From positions 8,000,001 to 8,060,000 of the forward strand of contig NC_092672.1 of assembly GCF_964355755.1 (NCBI RefSeq): a stretch of 60,000 nucleotides of DNA, read 5' to 3'. The DNA comes from Antedon mediterranea. Taxonomy: Eukaryota > Echinodermata > Crinoidea > Comatulida > Antedonidae. The notes beneath the pieces are model-generated. The model ran no database searches. It worked only from the letters and a program-made list of their open reading frames with translations, and had not been told where the DNA came from. Of this stretch, positions 1 through 13,680 are shown piece by piece. Position 1 is the stretch's first letter. Each line of letters opens with the position of its first letter. Both the position numbers and the translations under genes were made by a program.

Positions 1-3000
1 TAAATATGTTGGTTTTTAATTGAGAAAAAAATACCAGAATACTAGAAGTCGAACTAAAATCTCCAAACCTATGCACTTTTTAAGTCATTGAACTTTAACT
101 ACATAGTTAAGATGAACAATTAAAGAAAATGAAAATTGTTTCTTTTAAAGTCTTTACAATTGAAGCATCGCAATTTATAATACAAGTCTTCCTCTTATTA
201 TCTAGAAAACAACTAAAAACTAATAAAAAAACATTAAGGTACACAATGAAGAGAAGTTAAATGCATTGTATTCTACTGACCACAAAATTACCCAATGAAT
301 TTAAACAACAAAAAGAATAATATAACAAGTGTATAGCTGGTTGACTAAAGTTCAACGTTATTTTCATGACTATAAGCTATTCATATAAAGGAAGTAATCC
401 TGGTTTGAATTAAAACCAAAGATAGTAAAATGAATAGATACCAATATATAAGGCAATTAACACTTTTGATGACACTACGGAAGTAGCCTAACAGACCATC
501 GAATAAACTAAAAACTATTTTCCGTTTAAAAAGTTGATGTTCAACACAAACAAATTGCTGGAACTCCAGAATAAAAATGGACATTAGGATAAAAATTATT
601 GCTCATTTACTGTTTCATTTAAACAACAAATACTTATTGTACTTTATATACATAATTTTATAATAAGAGTGTCCTATGATAATTTGCATATGATTTAACA
701 ATACTGTAGAAAATTGTAAAGATTCAGTATTTCTATAAACTCTAGTTCAACTACTTAAGCAAACTGAAAATCATTAAAAAAAATCCAGTAACAGAAAACA
801 AAGGTGATAAGAATTCATTAAATATTGTATTTGACCAGACTTGGCCTTAGGCGTACCATACACCACATCGCAACATAAACAACACCTAGTAAAGACCAAT
901 TATTTCCATAATAATAAAAGATGAGAGAAGCAGATTCGAAGCTATCAAAACTAAGGTCCTTTATATTGCCCCTAAAGGCAAGTCGAACTGCGACAACGGA
1001 AATAAAAACCCAGTAGAATAGAGAATAAAATCACGTCTGCAATAGAGAGTATCTAATTAATGAGGCCCCTCTTCTGCTGGTCAGGGTTCCAGGTAATACA
1101 CCTGAGGGGTAATACCAGTTCTATACAAGAAGACACACCTGCGAACAATAGGTTTTGATAATCAAAGGCCAAGAAGAACATTTTATAATAAGACTATTAG
1201 AACATCTCTCAAGTCTAAGTCATGTTCTTCCCACTAGCATCAAGATTACAAAAGCTAAACAGAAGAAAAACAGTAGCCTGAAAGATTCTTATAACACTTC
1301 TTAAAATCTTTAGCCTGTACTATACTTCTTAATAAATGTCTCTTTCTTCTTGAAGGAAAATATCAAAGCGTACCTTTAGGGTGCATGACACAGACACACA
1401 GTGCAAATAAGATTACTTTGTTGATAGACACAAACAAATTGTAGAACAGTGTTGACATTGTACATCATAAAAAAAAATCATTAAATAAAAACAGATAATA
1501 GCAAGGATAAGTGGTTCTTTAAAAGCAAGCTTAAGAATGCTAAGTATTTATCCTAGAAGCTATCTTTAAAAGACTACCACTATAAAATAAATATGAATTG
1601 GAAATCCATTTGAAATTCATAAAACACATGTTTCATATTAATAATTTACTTGTAAAAGATGAAGCAATGATGAACATTTGATCAATGAAAGTTTATCAAA
1701 TTGTTGAAATCATTCTTTTAAATTTTGTAGACCTTTTAAAGATATATTTCCACAAAACATGAACAAAAAAATGAATGAAATCAAAATTGAAATAGGCCAT
1801 TATGTAGATTTAATATTATTGACTACTATTTAGAAAACATATTTTCGTTTATATAATAGAAAAAAAAACAGTCCTTGGTCAAAGTTAAAAAACTATTAAA
1901 CATAATTTACTAAATTGTACTCTCCTATAAATATCAAGAAAACAATGAAATTATTTATCGGTTATCTCCACAAGGGAGAAAACACACACTTTCTAAAAAG
2001 GATCTAATTAAAAATTATGCTGACATAATTAGGTTTTTCTTACAACGTGTATGTTTCACGGTGGTGGGTAAGTTACAGAACAATTACACTATTCTGTTAG
2101 CTTTTGAAGATCGTGCTTATGACATGAATACGAATAACAAATTTCAACCAAATATTGACAGATATTATTAACATATTTCACATTTATTATCTGTATCATT
2201 GTTCTATTTTTTTTCTCTACTGGGTAATTGTTTTAATACTAGTGTTTTACTCCTTTATTTCATATTTTATGTATGTAATAATAATATCTTAATAAAACTA
2301 CTCCTTTAAATCAGTGGTTCGTGCTTATAATACCAGCGTTTTTTAAACCATACAAATAATTTTAAATGAAGCTTGGAAATAGTAAAATAATTTAAACACA
2401 CACTGAAATGAAAATTGCCAAAGTCTTATTTACCTATCAAATCAGCTGCATATATTTTTAGTTTTTAATAAAAATGAATATGAAGTATTATATAAAGTAT
2501 ATATAGGCCTACACAATTTAAGTTTTTAAAGAAAATATATAATAGTGTATACGGTAATGATTTTTGTGTGGAATAAACTAATATACAGTAGTAATGTTTT
2601 TTTCACTTTGAAATATATGCAGATATAAAATACTAGGAATTTTGTTGCTAATTGTTGATTTTTTGGTTCAAAACACCTGTAAAAGCACAAAAACACAACA
2701 ATTTTATCATTGTTGATTGAAAACAATCGTTGCTAACGCTTCATAATTTTAGAAAGCTTAATGTCTGACAATGCGGATCAATTATTACTCGTCGTCGAAG
2801 GAAACAGAAATTGCTGCGTAATCTGTCTTGATTTTCATTCTTTTTCTGTTCGCTTTCTAACGATTTTCGGATTTTTTCAATTGCTAATCTTTTTGTCCTT
2901 TGCAAATACTAGGGCTTTGAGAACTGAATGAGTTTGATGTAGGTACATTAATGATCTATACAGAGCAACATAATGTCTAAGCCATTAAAGAAAGGAAAAT

Positions 3001-5749
3001 AATGTACAAATACAATATAAATCAACAATGCAATTACTCTCTGCTTACAGTACCTTTGAAAATGGTGGCTGAATTATTAATAAAACATTAATTAATATCA
3101 CAGTAAAATTTAATTACTTAGTTTTGTCTTTAATAATGTAAAAACTACTGCAAATCAGTATTCCATTGCGAGTGCAATTTGAAATAATTTAATATAAATA
3201 CATATGAATTAGTATATAGGTAATCAAAATATTGTACAATGTAATTCTAACTTTTTTAAATATAATAAAATACAATTTGTTATATATCATGAATTTTATT
3301 AATATTAGATAAGTAATTATTAAAGACAATTAAAAAATACTTTAGATGAATGTACAGACTTTCAGTTAAGTTTCTCTTCTGCGATGGAAGCTAAATATAA
3401 TAAGCTAAATCGGAATTGCAGGCTTACAGCCCCGCTTACAGCAGACTGCCTGACAAATATTCAACAATAATAAATACAAGAAAATAACTGAAAATTATCA
3501 ATAATTTAAGGGAATTATAGTTTTAGAGACACTAAATATTTTTAGTATCGCAATGGTCTCTTCAGGACCAAAATATATGTAAACTTTACATAGTGACTCA
3601 CTATATTTTTTAACCTTGTCACATTTTGTTCGTACAAGGTTGGAATATCTACCATACTCTGTAGCATAGACATAAGCAAACACTGACCGCTGAACTTGTA
3701 TTATCAATTTAATTATTTTTATTTACTAACTTAACAATTATTAAAATCAAGAGAATAACTTTGAATAGGCCACATCCTTGAACTTAAAACAATAACTAAC
3801 ATTGTAAATACCACCATCTTAAAAATCAAACAAAAATTATCGGTCAGGGTCCTTGCGGAATGTTCCGCTGCAGAAGAATGGGGACTAATATCTTAAAAGG
3901 AATTTTTTCTCTGATTCTTTTCTTGACCAATCTAAATCCTTTGGTCAACAAAGTTATCTTTTCTTATCTGACGAGGGAGTAAACAAGTTCACAGGATCTT
4001 TATTTCAATTGCTTTCTTGTTCTATCTTTTGTTTTGCTATCTTTGGGTCAATACATGCTTAAGGCAACAGGTTTTATATTGAAAAAGAAAGCCTTTCAGA
4101 TTCTGTACAATCTTTGAACTTGAGGTCATATTCAGGTCTATCTGAACTTTTTAATTTTAAAGTTTATCATTCTATAGATAAGTATAAACTTATAAGATTA
4201 AAATTAAAAAGAAAGTACAGTATCTGACACAATAAATTGTGTGTTCCTATATTGTATATTTTTTTTTACATTCATAAATTAAATTATTTTTTATATCATA
4301 TTTTCATTATTAAATGTATATAAAGTTTTTTGATGTTTTATTTATTTTTTACCAAAAAACTGAATAAACTGCACATATAGATATTATTATGTTAAATTTT
4401 AAAATCTATGGGTATATCTTTTTCTTTACATACATTTAAATGTGGAAAGTATTTTGTAATATTATTTAAAAGTGAAATTAATAATACTGTAATAATGTAG
4501 TAAAATAATTATAATCATAAATTAATACAATAGTAAATGTAAGTAGTAAATAAATATAATATTATGGTAGTTAAATTATTAATACTATAAATTAATATAG
4601 TAGTTAAATAACTAATAACTTATATAAGTAAATAATAATTAACAATTATTATTAATTTAAAAAAATGTAGAATGAAAATTAAACACTACATTTTGAAATA
4701 GAGATACAAAATCAACTAATGAAAATATATGTTTATTTTAAAAATCCTGAAGCTAAGTGGTTGATGTTTGATCACACCTAGACGAAATTAAAAATCATCG
4801 TTGTTTACATAAAACACAACCATAGATTTTTCAATACAAAGCTTTCTTTTCTTCAAATTTAATTTTCTAAGGGTAAAAATATCCTTGACACTTTAATGTA
4901 GTAGTGGTATCTGAGTATGTATCTATTATTACCTCGCATCTGCACTTTTATTGGGTTTTACACCTAAGGGCTTAACACACACAGGTAAACTAACGCGATG
5001 AGTAAACAACTTGCGTGTCATCTTATCTACAAAATGCGTTTTCCATTCATCTACACACTATAGGTAGTTCTTTCTTCCCGACCTAAGATAACCTATTTTC
5101 TATTGTGTTACAAGTTTTAGATTCTGACAATATTTGTTCAGTCTTTTGTCGAAAATTCTTTTCATTTAATTCATTGTGTTTAAATTTCGAAGTTATTCGG
5201 TTATTATTTTGCGACAGACATGAAATTAAAAGAAAAATAACCATATCCTTATTATTCAGTATTTTTTTTTATGGCTTTGCTCTTATATTATATCTCTAAT
5301 TTATAAAAATAGTTAACATAATAGATTTGAAATTTAATATTGATGAAACAATTTTCCATTTTAAAAAAAATAACAATTTTCAACAGAAAAATGTAAAAAC
5401 TACTTTTGTGATCAGAGCAATATTAATTAATATTTGGTATAATCATCAGAACTGTTTTATTTAAATTTAATTATAAATTTCCTAAATGAATTATAACTTA
5501 ATTATTAATTATCAAATATGCTATTTTAAAAGTCATTTAATTTTAAGAAATTCATAAAAAAAAGGTAACATTAGTTTATGCAATAGTTGAAAGTGAAAAA
5601 AAAAAAATCAAAACCTACCGAAAGCTTTGAAAACATCCTAACGCCGTGAAACAAACAGTATATTAACTTTAGCCGCTCAAAATACTTTATCAACTTTTAA
5701 CAACTCGAGTTGGAAAACTTTTTTTATACAACATTCATAAATAAAGTTG
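1..5749. other. AT-rich non-coding DNA
   Basis: Dense in A/T runs, stop codons in all frames and simple TTAAT-type sequence. The few short open frames have no recognisable domain. No gene, RNA gene or defined repeat is seen. Confidence 0.7.
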
Positions 5750-6520
5750 AATAACTGTCACTCAGTTGAAGTCGAAGCTTTAAGACAAGAAGGCCTACTG
5801 AACTAGGCTTAAGCACCAGACGAAGATATGAAAGTGTTCGTTAGAGATTGAAACCCACGGCGTAAACACCAACAACTCTGGGACAGCAACAAATGATACC
5901 GATTAATTGGTCTAAGACAAGTTGGTGATTCAGGCAGAATGTTCGTCGTCCAACAAGATAAGCATGTAAAACAACTCACAGCCAAGTCACGAGTACGTCC
6001 CTATTCAAACTGACGGATGTCGAGACACCCACGCTTTCCCACGGCAGGATTTTGCAAGGCGAGAATACACTAATTGTGTATCGATAGACAACATGCTAAA
6101 CGTTCCTTTTTACAAATTCGTACGAGATGTTAATTTGTAAGATAAATGACGAAGGATTGTTAAATGAAAAAAAAATACTGTCGGTATTCTTTGGGAGGTT
6201 TTACTTGCAGGTGGGCAAGAATTGTAAGAAGGATTTGCAGATGGTCTGATTCTATGATTCTAACTTACAAGATCTACCACATCGAAATGTGAGTCAATAG
6301 TTTCACAATTTAGAAATCAAAAGAGCTCTTTAGCATCTGTCATGGAATGTGATTTATGACTGCGTTTTAATCTGAGTGATTGATCTTCGCGTAGCGCTAT
6401 TTAACAAAGCTTCGTGCGTCTGACGAGCTTCTTCCTGTTTAAACATATGCTCCTTGATCAAGTCTATTCAATGCTATCTCCTCCCTCCTCATCTCTGACT
6501 GTTCCACCAATCATATTCAC
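5750..6520. other. Higher-complexity non-coding island
   Basis: Clearly less AT-rich and free of simple repeats compared with both sides, for example the CACCCACGCTTTCCCACGG stretch near 6028. No open frame of useful length and no recognised motif. It may be a conserved regulatory element or an old repeat. Confidence 0.35.
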
Positions 6521-7845
6521 TCCCTCTACATAGGTAATGTAAATTACAAATTCTACGTATTTTTCAAACGTCATCGCTCCACCCAGTAGTTATAATATGA
6601 AAAGAGTTTTTACTTGTTAACATCTGATTGTAACAAATTTCAATTTTTTTTTATAAATGCTAATAATTCAGCCAATTAATTATTTAAAATTCGATATGTA
6701 TGTATTAATTATACAATAAATGCATTATACAATAAATGCATTATATAATTTGAGCACTCAAAAAAACGGAAATATATAAAATTGAGTTCTTTTCTTTATT
6801 TATCACGTATATCACTAGTGATTTTCTTATTTATTGACCGATATCTATATCCTCAAAATTATATTTCAATACCTGTTTTATAAAAAAAAATCAAATATAA
6901 TATTTAACTTAAGAAATAAATGATATCAATTAAATGAAATTTTATATTATAGTCAATAAAGGCTAACTATGACAAAAACAGATAAATGTTTAGTATAACC
7001 ATTTTTTACATGTTAAAATTAAAACTATTTTAATGCATTACAAGTTAAATTGTATCAAATTACTTATTACTGAAATATTTTTTCTAATTATATACACCGA
7101 TATTCGTTGGGTTGGAACACATCTATTTTCATTAGCTGAATAGAAATGGTGTCGGCTAATATTCTTTCATAAATGAATCTCAATGTTATGTTTTCTCTCT
7201 TAATTATTTTCCCTGAATAATAAGTTACCCACAAGAACATTTGATAAAATGAAACAAATCAGTTTTTGCATTATAATTGATAGAAGTGCACCAAATCTAT
7301 TTGCTTATGTAATACAATTTAAAAGGACTTTAAAATCTACTGTGTGGACAGTTCATAGGTGTACCGTAAAATGGCATATATAGGGTTAAATACGAGATGT
7401 TAAATTAATTATCAAAAACATTCAATACAAATTTATTTTGATATGCTACAGTATCTTAAAAATGAATATTAATTAAATCAGACTTTTGATAGGTTATTTT
7501 ATAGTTTTAATAAAGTCAATAACCTTCATAGAAAAAACAAGGCCAATATACATGGCTGCAGTCGCATACGCAAATTTGAGTTAGTGTTTACCGACCGACC
7601 AATGAAAAAAAAATATTTTCACAAAATAAATGGTTAAAATCAACCAAAAACTCAATTTGACTATTTTTTGTTTTAAATTACAGTTTTTTAAGGTAAATCA
7701 TTTTTTTTTCGATCTAATTTTTGAATAACTATTATGTGACATTAAAATGGCAGATTCAACAGAAATTTTTAATATAATTATTTTTTTAAGGTTGACAATA
7801 CATCTTTAAATGTTTTAAATTTATAGTAAACCTTTTCTTTGTAAC
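6521..7845. other. AT-rich non-coding DNA
   Basis: No coding signal. A short duplication, ATACAATAAATGCATT twice, lies at about 6711-6745. Nothing else is seen. Confidence 0.7.
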
Positions 7846-8435
7846 ATATTCAGGGGACACCATATTCAGGGGACACCCATATTCAGGGGGACACCCATAT
7901 TCAGGGGACACTCGTATTCAGAGGGACACTCATATTCAGGGTACACCCATATTCAGGGTACACTCATATTCAGAGGGACACTCATATTCAGGGGACACCC
8001 ATATTCAGAAAACACCCATATTCAGGAAACACCCATATTCAGGGGACACCCATATTCAGGGGACACCCATATTCAGAGGGACACCCATATTCAGAGGGAC
8101 ACCCATATTCAACAGACACCCATATTCAACAGACACCCATATTCAAGGGACACCCATATTCAACAGACACCCATATTCAACAGACACCCATATTCAACAG
8201 ACACCCATATTCAACAGACACCCATATTCAACAGGACACCCATATTCAACAGGACACCCATATTCAACAGACACCCATATTCAACAGACACCCATATTCA
8301 ACAGACACCCATATTCAAGGGACACCCATATTCAGAGGGACACCCATATTCAGAGGGACACCCATATTCAGAGGGACACCCATATTCAGAGGGACACCCA
8401 TATTCAGAGGGACACCCATATTCAGGGGACACCAT
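7846..8435. repeat. Minisatellite, about 30 units of 18-20 bp
   Basis: The core ACACCCATATTCA recurs throughout, separated by a short variable spacer (GGGG, GAGGG, GGGT, GAAA, ACAG, ACAGG, AGGG). Variants are clustered: mixed types at the left end, a run of ACAG types in the middle (about 8107-8310) and GAGGG types at the right end. This is the pattern of local expansion by unequal exchange. No open frame of interest is present. Confidence 0.93.
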
Positions 8436-11400
8436 TAATTAAGTTTACACTATTTGTTTGGTCTAATATTGTCGCCTTAATAGGGGGATCTACTGAAAAC
8501 AACTAAATGAAATAGTGATTCAAAGATGCTAGGTTAACAAACTCAATTTATTATGCACTAAACATACAGACAGTTTCATGAGGGGTACCTCAATCTGCAT
8601 GGTACTTAGCAAGGAATCTGCAGCTATGTTAATGTAAGATCTTTAACACATAACACTTGTTAAGTCATATTCGAAATAAATCTAAAATAAATCATACCTC
8701 AATAACACAGCATCTTTCAACAGTCAGATTTTCAACATTTTACGACAGTTTTGTCACAAACTTAAAAACTAGGGTCCATCTCTCTAGACAAAGTTTAAAC
8801 TCTCATGTAATTTGACCAATTTTCAATTTATTTCCTGGATTTCAAACCTCTTAGCTAAACAATAAATAATGTTTCTCAACTGACTTTAATGCCGACATGA
8901 TCTGATGAGAGACTGTGTCAAACACGACCTCATTTAATGCCTATTTTTTTATTTAACCTTTACATGTTTCATACTTTAGGTACCGTATAGTTTAGAAACA
9001 AAAATTACATCTGCATTTGATCCACGACTAGAGCATCTTAATCCGAGGAAACTGAAAGTTTGTCAACGTTGAGGAAGCGAACAACAACAAATGCAATACT
9101 CAATTGATGAGAATCACGACCAGGTGATGTTTAATCAATGATTTTAAACGGCAATTAATATCACTCTTGATTTCCCCGCACATTTCAATAGAAAATGGGA
9201 GGGGGAATACTTGTTATTCTCATTTCTAGTGTTGTAATCTTTGTAAAAATTAAACGAACAAATGAACACCTGGGTCCAAATAATCTGTAGGAAAAGAGAA
9301 TAGCAGAGAATGCTAGAAAAATAACACAAGTATTAATCTCATATTTCCTGATATATTATTCACAGATTTACATGTTAAGTTTGCATACAATACATATTTT
9401 ATTACATGATCACATTTTAGGTTCAATAATAGTATAACAATAACAAATGTATTAAAACAAATGTTGAAATCTTTTGTTTTGTATGTGTTTAACCACAATA
9501 TAGTACAGAATATCAAATAATTAATTTATATAATACTTAATTTGTTTTTGTTTTATAGTGGGTTGAACAATAGCTGTTTAGGACAGTCTTTCCTTGCATT
9601 TATAATCTGTTTGATTTTTATTTTGCAGAAATTTAAATAAATAAACCTTTTAAAAAGGTAAATTAATAAGGATAAATAAAGCTTTTAATCCTTTTAAATT
9701 ATTAAAATAATTAAACATTTTAAATATACAATATGCTCAATAAAAATAAATATTTTTGTCATAGCAAAGGAAATATCTATAACATAACAGATTACAACAC
9801 AATACCCAATATGTTTTATATCATTTTTCATATCATCATAGCAAATATTTATCTAAATGTTTTTGATAAATGACCAAGATGAGCAAATTAAACAAGATAT
9901 TTCATATTTTTCTTTATTGGAAATATGAAAATAAACGACCTACATGAAGTTATTGGGAAAGCTCAGTTTATATGTTGCAGTGTCATTTATTTATATATAT
10001 ATATATCGCTTAGCAATGATGGAAACCTTAAGGTATAATTCTCGAAAGGAGCGATTACATCAACATCGGTGTGTCACTCACTCGAAAGAAGATCGTAAAT
10101 TGTTTTTAATGTTGTCCATTTACATCATCCGCACTGATAAAGAAATATGTCAATGAGAAAGGCACATGAATCTATCAGAGTCAACGAGACAACAGCTTTG
10201 AAATCATTACGAGTTGGCGGTAATCAAATGAAATATTTTGATATATTGATGATGACTGTGACAAAGGTTTGTAACGAATCGAAAAGTACCGTTACCCTCT
10301 CAGAGAAGCTTTCAGCAATAAATAAACTATCTATACGTCATAATAGTGAATCTGCCCACTTTATAACAATCTACAAAATTGTACTACTGATTGTTACAAT
10401 CACTTTGACATTTTCTATTCAAAGAAACTATTTTTTCTCTCTTCCGCGTAAACTAGGTCTTCCATTGTGTTGAGATTTACCATCGTTTCGGGATTAACAA
10501 GAGACATCTATTTTCATGAAATCAAGTCGATGTCGTAAATAACAACACAGAGAATATGATTTGATGGAATGAGACAAGAAGCATTACCAGAGGGAACACT
10601 TAAACAAATCTGGTCTTCACTCATGTTTTTATTATTTTTAATACACGTTACAGATTTATACTGTGATTTTACGACTCCATTGTTTGAAAAGGTGTCAGAA
10701 AAGCTTGTAGAAAATCGTCAAGGAAGCCATTACAAAGTGAAGTAAGACAAAAGGAACGTGAGAAGCTAATCATATTTAATTGGTAATGATATATCTCTTG
10801 GATAATGTGATGGCAATGGGGATATGTGATGGAATAGTGTTGTCATTAAAACATTTACTGGGTCCACTTGAAATTGACCCCATGAGAACAAGGGTAAAAT
10901 CCTTACAAATTACTGTTATTAATCATAAGATTTAGCACCATAAACACCTTCGACAAATCAAATGCGAAAATTGATTATTGTGTAAATGTCATTGTTCCTT
11001 TTATTGTTGTGTTAATTGTGATTTTAAATGTTACGGAACAATAAAGATATAGCAGATATTATTTATTGTTTGATATACAAATATAAATGTAAATAATTAA
11101 ATAAAAATATTATTATTTCAAATAAAAAATGTATATTAATTACATTTTCCTACATAAATTACTTTTATACTGATTACATTTGAGTTGAGAAAAACAATGT
11201 CATTCTCAGATAGGACTCGAACAAAGATCTCCAGATCACTAGCTTTGTGTTTCTAAAAATGTAATGTTTTGGAATTTTTGACAAATAATAACAAACTTTT
11301 TATGATTATGAATATTGTAAAATTTGTAAGAATTATTGTTTGATGATAATACTAATTAAAAATTTCAATAAAAAATGAAATTCTTTTCATCCCATCCCAG

Positions 11401-11639
11401 AAATATTAAATTAGTCTTAATTAAATGTATATTAATTTTTACAACAGTATTAATTTTTACCAATTTATGTGCCTTTCCTTTAGTTTATCCTGAAATTGCT
11501 ACGACAATCAATCTAATAATACTAAAAATATCTTTATAAGAAATAGACTATCAAGTCTTTTACCCATCACTATTAGATGAGAATTAATTGCCTCCCATTA
11601 TCAAGTTGTCAGTGAATTTTCAATTTAACAAATTCCATT
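8436..11639. other. Non-coding DNA
   Basis: No recognised gene. Short open frames at 9944-10156 and 10147-10473 overlap slightly but encode nothing recognisable and have poor coding character. The stretch 10000-10750 is somewhat less AT-rich. Confidence 0.6.
11205..11275 (-). mobile_element. Partial tRNA-like sequence with B-box
   Basis: On the minus strand, GTTCGAGTCC (11213-11222) is a perfect B-box, preceded by CTAGTGATCTGGAGATC, which resembles the anticodon and variable region of tRNA-derived SINEs. No A-box is recognisable upstream. It is probably a truncated SINE head. Confidence 0.35.
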
Positions 11640-12230
11640 AATCTCGGCAGAGCATTTTACCGATCTCTTCTTCGTCACTTTTTTCCAGGGTTACGCACAG
11701 TTGTCTAGTTACTCGTCAAATTCATTTAAATTCACACCGGTTAAAAAACCATTTAAACCTTTGATACCCTCTTTTGATACGATTAATTATCCTATTAATT
11801 TAACGGAGATAAAGAATACCTATTACCGCCAAATGTTAGCACTTAACGTTTTCCCATCGACGTGTTTGCTTAATTAAGGACCAAAACGAACATTATCATT
11901 GCCATCATCTTTCTCCTCAATTTCTATTTAAGTGCGATGTTTGCCCAGAGTGACATCAATTTATCCATAGACAGCAAGATGATTTATCATCAAAGAAACG
12001 AGACGATCGTTCTAACAACAATCGTCGACACAATCAAAGTAAAATTCCATCCGTGCATCGCAATCTTCTAGCGCTAAGTAGCAGTACTTCAGTATCGTAT
12101 ATTGATTGCCATCTTTTTGAGAGTGGGCAATAACCGACGTATTAATAAATAATTATCATCGACGACTATCTAATGAGCAAGTAGTTTGAGTCGTCAGGAC
12201 AAGATGAATCTGTTAATGCATGTTAAATTG
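11640..12230. other. Higher-complexity non-coding island
   Basis: Complex sequence with moderate GC and several CG dinucleotides, no long open frame. It is a candidate conserved non-coding element if the surrounding DNA is intron of a developmental regulator. Confidence 0.35.
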
Positions 12231-13543
12231 CTTGTTTCTTTATTTTTTCTGGGTTTCTTTTTTGATACATTAATATGAAGTATGTAGATTTTTTTTAACT
12301 ACCTGTACTAAATTTACTTTAAAAAAAATTCTGTATTTTAGGAACAATTTCTAAAATAGGTAATAATCATGTTATAAAGCAAAAAAAAAAAATCATAACA
12401 ACAAATACATACATACAATAAAAAAAAAATATATATATATTTTATACGTACATAACTTAGAAAATCTTTAAATACTTCAAAGCACTTGTCTTCCCATTAC
12501 GAACAGACTAAGTAATGGTAAGAATTTACTAGTATATAAGAAGTCCAGTCAAATGGAAACATTGCACAGAAAAGAAGAGAATGATACCACTGAGTTTAAT
12601 GAGTACGCTAGAATAATAATAATCAAAAGAAATGTTCTTTTTGTAAGGAAACAAAATTATTCAGCGAGAAATTACTCACAAAAAGCAGAACTGATAGTTG
12701 AACGACACATCGGTGCTGTCACGTAGAAAGAGACGCATGTGCTCCAGTTGCTAGACACTAAAGGAACGTGTATGAAGCTATAAAACCTATTGTACGGTAA
12801 ATTATAAAAGTTGATGATTCTCTTCCGGCTAGAAAAACTTATTTCTAATATAATAAAAGATGCTGCAAAGTTGCCCAACTGTAAAATTAACAGCATCTTG
12901 GTAAAATAGACGGTATAACAAAGAAAAACAAAGTGCTTTTTACAAACTTTAATACGTGTCTATTGACCCTACTAAGATAACATCATTACTGCAAGCACAA
13001 GAGAATTTAAAAACAGATCTCATAATAAGAATGGAATTTAAACCATAATTTTAGCTTTATTTGTTGTTATATATTTAAAATACCACCTCCTTCCTAAGCT
13101 ATTGCCGATTGCGCTCTGATAAGTTTTAACACAATAAAAACTATAATAGGATAAAACTCATCAGTGAAATTAGTACACTATCTTGAACCCACCTGAACTT
13201 GAAATCAATCTTTTACAAACAATTGCCAGAATAATGACATGCATTAATTTTGATAAATAAAAATGTTGTACACCTTTTACAGACAGATTATAAAAACACC
13301 ATTTTATAGCACTTTGAATAGATTATAATAATGATCAAATAAGCGGATTTTTAAACAGATTAAGATATGAAGAATGATAAAGAAAGATATTCAAGTAAAT
13401 CTTACTCCTATTACTGTTTGTTTCTTGTGTTAGTATTAATCCTATAAGATTAATTATAAAGTTTTTAGATTTCAGAGTTATTTTATAAGGCCAACAAGAA
13501 AAAAGAAATATTTCAAAGTTGTTTGAAGAGGAATTTTACTGTT

Positions 13544-13680
13544 AAGCTCTGTTTACACTATCAAACTTTAGGTGACAAAAAAATGTGATGTGCCTATATA
13601 TGGACATGATGTCATATCACTACCATATTTGGGCACATCACATTTTTTGTCAAACTAGTTTGATAGTGTAGACAGAGCTT
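13544..13680. mobile_element. TCTACACTATC-family foldback MITE, copy 1 (most complete)
   Basis: About 137 bp with inverted ends: AAGCTCTGTTTACACTATC on the left and the complement of AAGCTCTGTCTACACTATC on the right. The inner parts (GTGATGTGCC left, GGCACATCAC right) also pair, around the near-palindromic centre ATGATGTCAT. Flanks are TTA-like on both sides; a TA target (Tc1/mariner type) fits the family best but is not settled. It has no coding capacity. Confidence 0.85.

Noticed and set aside
7846-8435. CRISPR-like array
   Set aside because: Spacers are only 4-6 bases and repetitive, and the genome is eukaryotic; it is a minisatellite.
9944-10473. Two overlapping plus-strand frames (70 and 108 codons)
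   Set aside because: The overlap looks operon-like, but this is animal DNA; no coding character or motif is visible.
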